A DNA stretch of 64,000 nt, taken from assembly GCF_015706575.1 (NCBI RefSeq), contig NW_024037076.1, forward strand, positions 5,118,777-5,182,776, in the 5' to 3' direction. The notes under the pieces are model-generated. The model made no database searches and was not told the origin of the DNA. It worked only from the letters and a program-made list of their open reading frames with translations. Shown one piece after another: positions 26,201-33,648 of the stretch. The stretch is from Patiria miniata (Eukaryota; Echinodermata; Asteroidea; Valvatida; Asterinidae). Made by a program: the position numbers and the translations under genes. Numbering within the stretch: the stretch's first letter is position 1; each line of letters starts with the position of its first letter.

Positions 26201-27577
26201 ACAATGTACAAGTTGCGACAGGATGCATGGTTGATGAGTTTCACATTGTATTACAACAAATTGCTACAGTCTTTATACACATAGTTCTAGTGCATGTACT
26301 ACTAGCAGTACTTGAGTCTACAAGACCTAAAAAAGCTGAACTCCTGTAAAAATAATTGGCCTCCTATTCATTGACTGGCCCAATTTGGAATTTCATAGTA
26401 CTGTAAGTTATTACAACCATAATGAACAAATTACGCTTGTATGGAGTACCGAAGTGTGACGTCATTTTGAAACGGGAAGTGTGGTGCAAATGAATGGAGT
26501 ATATTGCGCACATGTTGTTTCACAGGCTGAATCACGCGCTGTACACATACGTGTTACACTTTTACACACATATAATTACGTGCAAGATGTATTCACTTAG
26601 TTTTAAATCAGAAACTATCTGATACTCAATGTGTTACCTCCCGAGTGAAAGTAAGAAAAAATTACCCAGATGGGCCGAGTGAATTGTCCAGGTTACACAC
26701 TGAGTATATTACACATCGGTGAAGGGCAAAACATATTGAATTTAAAATGCAACATGAAATGATCCTGGGAAGCATTTGATGGGCTAAGTAAAGTGGAATT
26801 ATACGCAGTCACTTTCAGATCGATAGAAACATAGCAAACTGCAATATCATGTCAATTGATATTTTTTCCCCCAAATTTTTTTTCTGGAACTGGAAGTAAT
26901 TGTTAAGATTCGTCTAACGGTGTTATAAATGAATGGTTACGCTTCATAATTAAAATGATTATTAATTATCTGGAAAAAAAAAAATTATGAAGGTACATGT
27001 AGGCCTAGTTTTTGCACCAAGAATTGAAATGATTTGCTTGATGAGCAAGTTAGGGTGCAGCTGAGAAGTTTTGTTCAATGGCTTTATAAAAAAAATCAAT
27101 GTTTTTTTTTTTTTTTTTTACTACAGTTTTATGATTAAATAAAATCTTACCAAGTGAAATGGTGAGATTGACAGAGTTTGGGAACTGTATTCCTTCATAC
27201 ATCGTGTCACTCTGCCACCACGTCATCTTCTTTTCCTTGTGGTAGTCCGTCAGGTAATTGGGTGGGTGGCCGAACCGCTGCGACGCCGAGTCGCAGTACG
27301 AGCAGGCCCGTGTGGCTCCCGTCACCCCGGTCTGCCGGCAGTACCGCGTGGACCGGTACAGGCCGCAGGTGTTGGTCGCCTCGGCGTCCAACTCGAAAGC
27401 GGCGTTGACAAACTCGGGCTGACAGCGCTGGGCACGGCCATTCTCGTCGTAGCAGGGCACGGCAGATTCCTGGGCGAGGACGGCAGAACACAGGGAAGCT
27501 AGCAAGAGGAACACCGGGCGAAGGGTTGTGAAATTTCGCCGGTGAAATGATCCAAATCTCCACCTAAGTTCAGCCAT
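8087..27577 (-). CDS. LAMC1: Laminin subunit gamma-1 ortholog, first four exons, 3' end outside window
   Basis: Secreted basement-membrane protein: the gamma chain of the alpha/beta/gamma laminin heterotrimer. Its N-terminal LN domain mediates network polymerisation (family knowledge). Four exons (27151-27577, 11759-12060, 9851-9981, 8087-8265) join in frame to 346 codons: signal peptide 1-35, LN domain about 40-287, first laminin EGF-like (LE) repeat about 288-345. The best match I recall is gamma-1 ([50 protein letters not shown]). The full chain is about 1600 residues, so more than three quarters lies beyond position 1. I found no further LE exon in 1-8086. Confidence 0.96.
8266..9850. other. 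LAMC1 intron 3
   Basis: 1585-bp intron. It contains one tRNA-Leu-like SINE (8897-9170). The remainder (8270-8890 and 9180-9850) is AT-rich with no feature I can identify. Confidence 0.7.
8897..9170 (+). mobile_element. tRNA-Leu-like SINE, family D
   Basis: Head GTCATGGCCGAGCGGTTAAG with B-box GGTTCGAGTCC resembles tRNA-Leu (CAA at the anticodon position), but the anticodon loop is too long for a working tRNA. The body CCTTCGGATGGGACATGAAG and GGTCCCGTGTGTTG looks like a conserved SINE core. In LAMC1 intron 3. Confidence 0.78.
9851..9981 (-). CDS. LAMC1: LAMC1 exon 3: end of LN domain
   Basis: Encodes [20 protein letters not shown], then [20 protein letters not shown] and [13 protein letters not shown] and YYYA.SDF..GGRC close the LN domain in all laminin gamma chains. 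Forty-three codons plus two bases; donor AG|GTGAGT. Confidence 0.96.
11050..11692. mobile_element. Non-autonomous hAT-type DNA transposon with 8-bp target duplication
   Basis: 643-bp element starting CAGAGATGTAATGACTCGAG and ending with the imperfect inverted complement (CAGAGTTGTTACGAGTCA reading inward). A perfect 8-bp target duplication TCAGATTC flanks it (11042-11049 and 11693-11700). Both ends contain many GACTCGAGTC-type subterminal repeats. CAGRG termini and 8-bp duplications are hallmarks of hAT elements. No transposase is present. It lies in LAMC1 intron 2. Confidence 0.88.
11759..12060 (-). CDS. LAMC1: LAMC1 exon 2: LN domain
   Basis: Encodes [67 protein letters not shown] and [20 protein letters not shown]: the beta-sandwich core of the LN domain, very close to vertebrate gamma-1. 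Acceptor GTAG, donor CAG|GTTAGC. A hAT-type element with intact target duplication ends 58 bp past the donor. Confidence 0.97.
12315..12535 (+). mobile_element. tRNA-like SINE, family F, copy 1
   Basis: GCGGTACCCGCTGCTACATC, then CTCGATGGTCGAGTGGTAAG (A-box region), GGTTCGAGTCCC (B-box) and ACACTGAGTATACAGTGT. Shares the 5' leader, tRNA-like part and tail with 50200-50510. Confidence 0.72.
13060..13631 (-). mobile_element. TTAA-flanked MITE family, copy 1
   Basis: Flanked by TTAA, with the diverged left end AAAGGCACAACAAGACATTT and right end ATTCCCTTTAA. Shares the family interior: GGTTCCC...TTACAATT, ATGAAAC, the CCAACGATGGTC palindrome remnant and GCTATAAAATACTAACCCCC. Orientation is opposite to copies 3-6. 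In LAMC1 intron 1. Confidence 0.8.
14286..15000. mobile_element. Element with GCAGAGCTGACA inverted ends and GC-rich internal palindromes
   Basis: About 715 bp. Left GCAGAGCTGACAAACCGACG and right TATGTCAGCTCTGC. The interior has a unit of about 125 bp twice, each with a CGTCAGTTTGTC arm, a CGCGCGTGCACGCGCG-like core and the opposing arm, then TACTTTGAACGCACACCTTA. No clear target duplication. Confidence 0.65.
15965..16985. repeat. Complex of direct and inverted repeats
   Basis: A block of about 75 bp (GCAATGTTCTGTAGC ... TTTACGTTCTCTCACTAA) occurs at 15975 and 16628. TATTTCTCGATCGCTGATTG occurs at 16220 and 16319. The stretch 16780-16918 forms an inverted pair (CTTCTGAAGGAATGCAGGAT and complement). 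Short ORFs on both strands resemble each other through this symmetry. Probably nested degraded DNA transposons. Confidence 0.6.
17492..18013 (-). mobile_element. TTAA-flanked MITE family, copy 2
   Basis: TTAAAGGGAAGATACAACAT to TGTACATTCCCTTTAA; about 522 bp. The central CCAACGCTGGTCGGCC half-palindrome is retained. Same orientation as copy 1. In LAMC1 intron 1. Confidence 0.85.
18434..18605 (+). repeat. Dispersed repeat with CCATCAAAATCCATC, copy 1
   Basis: CTCCATCAAAATCCATCCCC, TTTTGGTGGATTTGGGGA and TTGGTCC are shared in reverse orientation with 37312-37616. Class unknown. In LAMC1 intron 1. Confidence 0.6.
21272..21800 (+). mobile_element. TTAA-flanked MITE family, copy 3
   Basis: TTAAAGGGAATATACATCAT to GTTGTATTTTCCCTTTAA; 529 bp. 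Contains GGTCAGGGAACCAGTCTAGC and the central TGGTCGGCCGATCA palindrome. In LAMC1 intron 1. Confidence 0.87.
21995..22170. mobile_element. Small foldback MITE, AGCCTGGTTCATACT ends
   Basis: 176 bp: AGCCTGGTTCATACTCGGCG at the left and GTGAAGTATGAACCGGGCT at the right. The interior is CG-rich (GCGAAAGCGAAAGCG). In LAMC1 intron 1. Confidence 0.72.
22983..23117. repeat. Long near-perfect hairpin (135 bp)
   Basis: Arms AAAAAGTTCCGAAAATTGCA ... AAGTGCAATATCGTTT and AAACGATATTGCACT ... TGCAATTTTCGAAACTTTTT pair almost continuously, with a loop close to zero. In LAMC1 intron 1. Confidence 0.88.
24127..24655 (+). mobile_element. TTAA-flanked MITE family, copy 4
   Basis: TTAAAGGGAATGTACAACAT to ATGATGTATCTTCCCTTTAA; 529 bp. 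It has the most intact centre, CGCTGGTCGGCCGACCAGCG, a perfect 20-bp palindrome. In LAMC1 intron 1. Confidence 0.88.
26440..26585. mobile_element. Partial copy of the TGGAGTACCGAA MITE
   Basis: Shares ATGGAGTACCGAAGTG, TGACGTCATTTTGAAAC and GCTGAATCACGCGCT with 33094-33242. The right inverted end is lost. In LAMC1 intron 1. Confidence 0.6.
27151..27577 (-). CDS. LAMC1: LAMC1 exon 1: start codon, signal peptide, LN domain start
   Basis: Begins [11 protein letters not shown] at 27575-27577 lies in AAAATGG, a good Kozak context. The hydrophobic core [15 protein letters not shown] ends in a likely signal cleavage site before QESAVPC. The LN domain follows: [63 protein letters not shown] with an N-glycosylation site. 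Donor G|GTAAGA, phase 1. An in-frame ATG 37 codons upstream (27688) is judged less likely because it would bury the signal peptide. Confidence 0.95.
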
Positions 27578-30060
27578 TTTGGACGACCACACTTGCGCGT
27601 ACCGTATGCACTTGTGCAGAAAAAACTCCCAAAATAGTTTTGCACACTTTGGTTTTGCATGCTCAATAGTCTGGCCCCTTGTTGTCATAATTAACCCTCT
27701 ACCTTAAAAGGGGTCGGTCACCGCACCGAACTTTATTCAATGCCTCGTTGTTCCGAAGCCTCGGCTTCGTTCCGATATCGGCTTCAAAACAATTTTTAGA
27801 CCATTGATTTCACACTCAATTTGGATCCAATTTCCGTTTCAGTAAAGTTAATCAGATAAAACAAAGCCAACATTTTTGAGGATTTCCATTTTGTTATGAC
27901 ATAAAATGTTTTGAATTATCTCGGCACCGGATATAAAAATTATGAGCCACACCGGGACGGGGCCGGGGTTTTTAAAATATCCTTATGGGAGGGGGCGCGG
28001 GCGCAAGTCCGATGAGTTGTCATCAGGCAGTATACAGGAAATTTCGAAAACCTTTTTGTGTATTCTCTTCAAATTTGATTTAAAAATACAAACACCCAAC
28101 TAAGTCCCCCTTTTACGTTACAATTCCATTCTCAATCCCAAAGAGAAATGTCGGACCGTTGTGCATTCTGGAGTTGTTTCCACGAAAAAAAACTCTTTCG
28201 AGTAGAATAATTTTCTTGAATTTTTATAAAAAAGAACCTATACAGAAAAGAAAACGATAGTTAATTCAAGTTTAAATATGTGTATTTTATTAATGGAAAT
28301 TTTTTTTTTCTCTTTTTTGGGCGTTTGCAACCCTCTGAATTATTTTTTTTGGGGATTGCTTTGCGCCTCCACTTAAACGCACAAAATACCTAGGAATTAT
28401 TGTCGGGCCGGGTCGCAAATAAGTCGAAATAGTTTGTGAAGTACTAAACGTGGGCGGATTGTTTTGCTCGATGTCTCATTCAATAGAAAAAAGGACGATT
28501 ACACATGTATACCTTGAGGTGAAACTCGAAAATTATACTCTGCGTGAGCAACTTTACAGGCATACAAATAGGATCATTTGAAGGGGAAAAAACCCTCAAA
28601 ACGAAGATGCCAAAATATTACGAAATATCCTATTTGATTGTAAGTAAATTTGGATTGAAGTCTGCAGGGAGAGGGTACTATTATCTATCTACAAGGGTGG
28701 AGCCAGAACACAATTTGGAAAGATTCCCATATCTGGCCATCACTTGACACCCTGTGCACAAACCCTATGACTGAACATTTCTAAGTGTTTTCTTAGTAAA
28801 TACTTCAATATTTTCCCTGCTAAATTTGACTTTTTTAGGACTTATTATCACTTTCTGTGGGCTGATAGGTCACTGAAGGTGACCGATTAGTGATGGCCAC
28901 ATATGGGAATCATTCCCACAATTTTTTTTTGTGGGGCCAAAAATAATTTTAGCCCGCCAAAGAGTGCAGGGTCCAAACAATTACGGTGTGGGGTTCGGGA
29001 CCCGCTCAATTTAAGGGCCCAAAAAACTTTTGTGTGGATTCTAGATGCTCTGTGATGCGAACAGGTATCTCAATTCATTTGTGCCCTTTTCCATACGCCT
29101 TCTCACACATCATTATCGGTGCCAACATCATCAACATTTGCTAATCCAGAACCGTCATGTTTTTCATAGTTTTTGCTTCTTTTGTTGTTTTATTTGGTAG
29201 ATATGCTAAACTGTAATTGTAATGGTAATCCTGATAACATTTCAACTTTTTTATTTAATGCTTGGATTTAATTAAGTATTTATTGATCTATGTATTGTAT
29301 GTAAACGAGACAAATTTCCTAAGGACGAAAACAACGAAATTGAAATAGCATCAAACATTTTGTGAAATTGTTTCGCCAGTCAAGAAAAGACGATTATAAA
29401 TCATTATTTTATATCATTTATCAACAGAAACCTATGCTTTGCGTCGAGAAAAATGCAGATGCACTTATCAGTTTTCTCAAAAAGTGTCCACGGAGTTGTA
29501 AGATCCACTGATCGGTTGCGGAAACTTCAACCGGTGACTGATTTTGAGTGGCGTTATTATTGGAAAATAACAAAACGCATGAACTATCAAAATAATTATC
29601 ATATGCCTTTAAAAGGTAGGATGTTTACAATTTTTGCTGAATGTTTTATAAAAATCAATTTGAACCTTTAATGGCAACACCAACATTTCGACTTTTCTTG
29701 CCACGTCCGGCCTTCTGAAAACCAAGTTTTGGTTTCGATGGCAGTTTCTATTGCTCCCAATAACAAGAAATCTACACGAAGGTCATACAAAACCCATGTG
29801 GTTTCCTTTTCATCTGTTTATTATTAAGTGCATTTTTACACAGTATTTCCAGTGTGGTCTTAATTACTACCGGAGTAGTAACGGTGTCAGATTCTCATAA
29901 ATATTTTGGAGTTATTCAAGTTATTCCGCTGTGCTCATAATTTCGAGACTTTATGTTTGGTTAATAATTTGTTAACATCACATTTTCTCATTTTCAAAGG
30001 TAATGAAAAACAATGTTTATCCAAGGTATTTTCCTTTTCCTTTCCCCCCCCCCCATTAAT

Positions 30061-30670
30061 ACCTCCTCCAAAAAGTCCAAGGAGGTTATGCTTTCATCCA
30101 ATATATGGTTAGTTTATTGGTTGGTTGGTTTGTCTGTTAACAAGATAACTCAAAAAGTTATGGACGGATTTGCATGAAATTTTTTAAAGGGTGGTCCTTG
30201 GTTCAAGTACAAATCGATTAGATTTTGGAAGTGATCCGGATCTGGGTCTGGATCCAGGATTTTTTAAAGGATTCTTCACCATTTATGCGAGTATTTCTTT
30301 TCGTTGTACTGACAATATGGCGGGGAATTGTTTAGCCTTGGCGGAGGTTTGCGCTCTGTGAGCATGGGCGTCGCCAGGATTTTTTCTAGAGGGGGGCAAA
30401 AATTTTTTTTGCCAAAAAATGCTTGTATTTCTCAACACATTCTCGATTTATCAGTTTTAGAGGGGGGCAGGGACATTTTGCCCCCCCCCCCAACTCATTA
30501 AATTTACACCACTTTGTCTTCGCGCCTCTTTTTTTTTTCTTTTTTTTTCTTTTTTTTCTTCCTTTTTTTTTTTTTTTTTTTTTTTGCTTTTCCAGGGGGG
30601 GGGGGGCAAGTGCCCCCCCTTGCCCCCCCCCTCGCGACGCCCATGTCTGTGAGTGCTTTCTAGTTTATTT
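30061..30670. mobile_element. Interspersed repeat with GGCGGAGGT end, interrupted by a MITE
   Basis: Starts with a degenerate CTCC...CAAGGAGGTTATG, continues with TTATGGACGGATTTGCATGA and GATCCGGATCTGGG, and ends CCTTGGCGGAGGTTTGCG CTCTGTGAG | TGCTTTCTAGTT. I recall this sequence type as a very widespread animal repeat, but cannot name its class. A second element (30363-30645) has inserted into its 3' end. Confidence 0.6.
30363..30645. mobile_element. Foldback MITE with 8-bp target duplication
   Basis: 283 bp with inverted ends CATGGGCGTCGC (left) and its complement ending GCGACGCCCATG (right), flanked by a perfect TCTGTGAG duplication (30355-30362 and 30646-30653). The interior has G and C runs and a long T-rich tract. 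The 8-bp duplication suggests a hAT-type mobiliser. Confidence 0.85.
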
Positions 30671-30924
30671 AATACGCTTTGGAAGCTACAAGGAAATGGA
30701 GAACAAGTACAACAATAATATGAACTTTAAAATACTGTTTAAAAACTGCACACAATAAAGGAATCATACATTCTTTGTAAATTTCACAACCGTTTTTTTT
30801 TCAACGCAAAACTGTCAGGAACACAATTATGAACAAATCTTTCACTTTCCACAAAATTAAAACTGCTACAAGAAACAAATACTCAATTACAAATGCGTGC
30901 AGTTCATGTAAAAGTGATGGCAAA

Positions 30925-31225
30925 AGAATCTTTTATTTTTGCTGGAAACCGATTGTAAATAAAATGCGGACTAACTAAATTTGGAGAATTGGGGGCAGTA
31001 TTAACAAAAAGTCCGTTTTTTCCCAAAGGATGGTCAGCCGACCATCGTTGGAAATTGATACAATTTTTTCTTACAAATGGCAGCACGCCAGGTGCCATGA
31101 TTTCACATGATGCTTGAGACTATTCAGTAACAGTCCACGGAGTCCAGTAACTAAGGTATTTCATCTTAATAATTTGTTACTTTTCTTTTTTGATGTTTGC
31201 AAATGTTGTATGTTGCCTATGACAA
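30925..31225 (+). mobile_element. TTAA MITE family, right-half fragment
   Basis: Only the right half is present: TGGTCAGCCGACCATCGTTGG centre, CACGCCAGGTGCCATGATTT, and the end TTTGATGTTTGCAAATGTTG. Left end missing; right terminal TTAA lost. Confidence 0.7.
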
Positions 31226-31487
31226 AGAAGTTGAAATGATCCAGTCAGATTTGTGCTGTAATATTGTACCACAGTCAATTGGAGCATAAACTCCAATTAG
31301 TGCAAGCTTTTTGCACGTACTATTATAGTTTTCAGCTATGACACTTTCTACCAACAATCAGCTTTGAAAAAAGAAAGCGTACAATGTAATATATAATACA
31401 TGGAGCTACCTCCTCTACCCTATTAATCCATTTTTCCATCATGTTCCCTGAATCTTTTTCATAAATTAAAAACTTTTGAACGGGATA

Positions 31488-32157
31488 TACAGGGCGAGTC
31501 AAAAAAAGCGGAACCCAAACCCCAAAAATTATATTTCATATTTAAAGAAATATGTAGCACCAAAAATAGTAATGACTGAAAAGCCAATTTCATAAGGTAC
31601 TTTTAGATGAAAATATGACTGAAATTGGTCAATCCGTTCAGAAAATATCACCATTTAAACAGAATGACCCTAAAACCTGTCTCGTCCAAAAAATGCGATT
31701 TCAAGAATCGTCGTCGCAATCGTCTTCAAACATCACCAGCGATACAATCTCTGTTTAAACGTTAAAAATGTTCAACAGAATCCCTTTGAAAGCCTGTCCT
31801 TTAGAAAAAGTAGATTTTATAAATCATATTGTTTGCCTAACCAGGGTTGTTAAAACAGATACTGTGTACTACAGTTGGTGACAGTTGTTGGAACAAGCAT
31901 TCTGTGTAATTTTCTGTTTGTTCCAAACAGTCAAAACACACAATGAATTGCTTTTTTGGACGAGACAGGTTTTAGGGTCATGGTGTTTAAATGGTGATAT
32001 TCTTTGAACGGATTAAGCAATTTCAGTAATTTTTTCATCTAAAAGTAGCTTATGAAATTGGCTTTCCAGTCGTTATTATTTTGGGTGCTACATATTTTTT
32101 TCAATATGAAATATATTTTATGGGATTTGGGTTCCGCTTTTTTTGACTCACCCTGTA
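31488..32157. mobile_element. 670-bp foldback element, TACAGGGYGAGTC ends
   Basis: Starts TACAGGGCGAGTCAAAAAAA and ends in the complement TTTTTTTGACTCACCCTGTA. The arms are about 190 bp with scattered mismatches (for example CTGTCTCGTCCAAAAAA and its complement). TA borders suggest a Tc1/mariner-type TA duplication. Intergenic. Confidence 0.83.
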
Positions 32158-33093
32158 TGATTGGAGTGCGTTGCAAGCCTAACTTTCAATTCTTTTTTAA
32201 ATGTGGCTCAAAACATTAGGGTATGTTTAAACACAAGTTTGAAATTATAAATCAGAGCCGACTAGCATTATTTTGTAATAAGTTTATTTCTTTGCTTTCA
32301 TTTCTACTCGCAAGTTCCAAAAATGAAGAGTTTACCTCGTTTTCAATTTAATATGGCCGACTCGTGAATAATTTTTTTTTTTCAGTCAAGGCTCATTGCT
32401 GAAATGGGCACAAATATTCTTTTAATTTATCACTTCTTTTTCTGTGCACTTGCGCTTATGCTTGGTGAACTTGCAATACTTTAAAATTGTGAAGATTTAA
32501 AATAAAAAGTATTAAACTACATGTAGTACGGTTCTGTGCGCTGTTTTCCAGCAACTTGTTCCTTGGTTCTACATACTTTCTTTCTATTATATTAAAAATC
32601 AAACACGTGTGACTTATTCAGGGGTGAGATTGGAAAAAATAATAAAATCCATGAAATAATCGACAGAGGGTTTTGGGGTTGCCAAGTGCCCCATAGCAAG
32701 GTAGGGTCTATGGTATATGTTTGTATTTGCTTAAAGGCATCCCTTAAAATACGCATTTCATTTGTTCTATAGCATTTATAGGTACTAACGCCAAAAACCT
32801 CAGGAAATCCATATTTCAAAAGGGATTCTGTAAAAATCCATAAATCACGAAAAATCACAAAAAATTCTGACAAATTCCACCGCTGCTCATTGACAACAAG
32901 CCTTTTTGCCGTATACTCTCTTTCGTTTTCATAAACGGCCCTTGTGCTATTTTACCCCGTTTACTTTTTACTTTTTTCTGATCATACGAAAATTACATGT
33001 ATCTATCTGCATTCAAACGAAAGATGGACAAAACTTTCCTAGCGAGTCTCACAACTATGTTTTTTTTTCATAATTTTTCAACTCTTGACTTTA

Positions 33094-33242
33094 TGGAGTA
33101 CCGAAGTGAGACGTCATTTAAAACCAAAAAGTGTAGTGCAAACGAATGGAGTACGCGCGCATGTTGGTTCACGGGCTGAATCACGCGCTAAATGTCTTTC
33201 ACACACATTTTGTGCGCGTGACGTATTCAATTCGGTACTCCA
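33094..33242. mobile_element. 149-bp MITE with TGGAGTACCGAA ends in the DHX9 3' UTR
   Basis: Perfect 12-bp inverted ends (TGGAGTACCGAA / TTCGGTACTCCA). It begins 30 bases after the DHX9 stop codon on the sense strand, so it should be transcribed as 3' UTR unless cleavage occurs first. A related left half is at 26440-26585. Confidence 0.75.
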
Positions 33243-33272
33243 TTTGATCTCTTCCAGTAGTTTGGATTGTCT

Positions 33273-33648
33273 TTACCACCCACCTCTGCTGCCTCGGAAC
33301 CCACCCCCACCTCTTCCCCTTCCACCCTGGAAGCCTCCGAACCCACGGAACCCACTGTTGCCTCCCCGGAATCCACGACCTCCACCTCCGCCAAAGTTGC
33401 CACCACCACCACCGCCAAAGTTGCCCTCACCACTCCCAAAGTTTCCCCCTCTACCACCGCCAAAGTTTCCCCCACCACCCCGAGAGTTCCCTCCTCCCCC
33501 GTATCCCCCACCCCCTCTAGCCCCTCTGAAGCCACCGCCTCTGAACCCCCTGTCGCCTCTGAATCCCCTGTCGCCTCCTCGGCCGCCAGCGTAGCCAGGG
33601 GGGTTGGAGAACCGGAACCGTGATGGACCTGCTGGACCTCTGCCTTGT
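33273..33648 (-). CDS. DHX9: DHX9 exon w26: RGG tail and stop
   Basis: Terminal coding exon. It reads [20 protein letters not shown], then about 100 residues of Gly/Arg/Phe/Asn repeats ([20 protein letters not shown]) and ends RGSRGGW followed by TAA at 33273-33275. RGG boxes bind RNA and carry nuclear transport signals in human DHX9. There is no in-frame Met, so it is not seen as a stand-alone ORF. The other open frames here are shadows of the GC-rich repeat. Confidence 0.95.

Larger units (their letters stand above)
12061..27150. other. LAMC1 intron 1 (15 kb)
   Basis: Large first intron, common in laminin genes and often regulatory. It holds a tRNA-like SINE (12315-12535), four copies of the TTAA MITE family (13060, 17492, 21272, 24127), a GC-rich palindromic element (14286-15000), a duplicated complex (15965-16985), a small foldback (21995-22170), a long hairpin (22983-23117) and a half MITE (26440-26585). 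I see nothing else definable, including 18630-21270 and 24660-26430. No enhancer can be called from sequence alone. Confidence 0.7.
27578..33093. other. Intergenic region between LAMC1 start and DHX9 3' end
   Basis: About 5.5 kb that must hold the LAMC1 promoter and the DHX9 transcript end. No convincing coding ORF, TATA box or poly(A) site could be assigned. It holds a nested transposon pair (30061-30670), a half copy of the TTAA MITE (about 30925-31225) and a 670-bp foldback element (31488-32157). 27720-28460 is richer in CG dinucleotides than its surroundings and is the likeliest promoter area by position (inference). 28470-30060 and 32160-33090 show nothing recognisable. Confidence 0.6.

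Noticed and set aside
27578..27688. N-terminal extension of LAMC1 from an upstream in-frame ATG
   Set aside because: It would place 37 residues before the signal peptide core. The downstream ATG has a better context and gives a normal secretory start.
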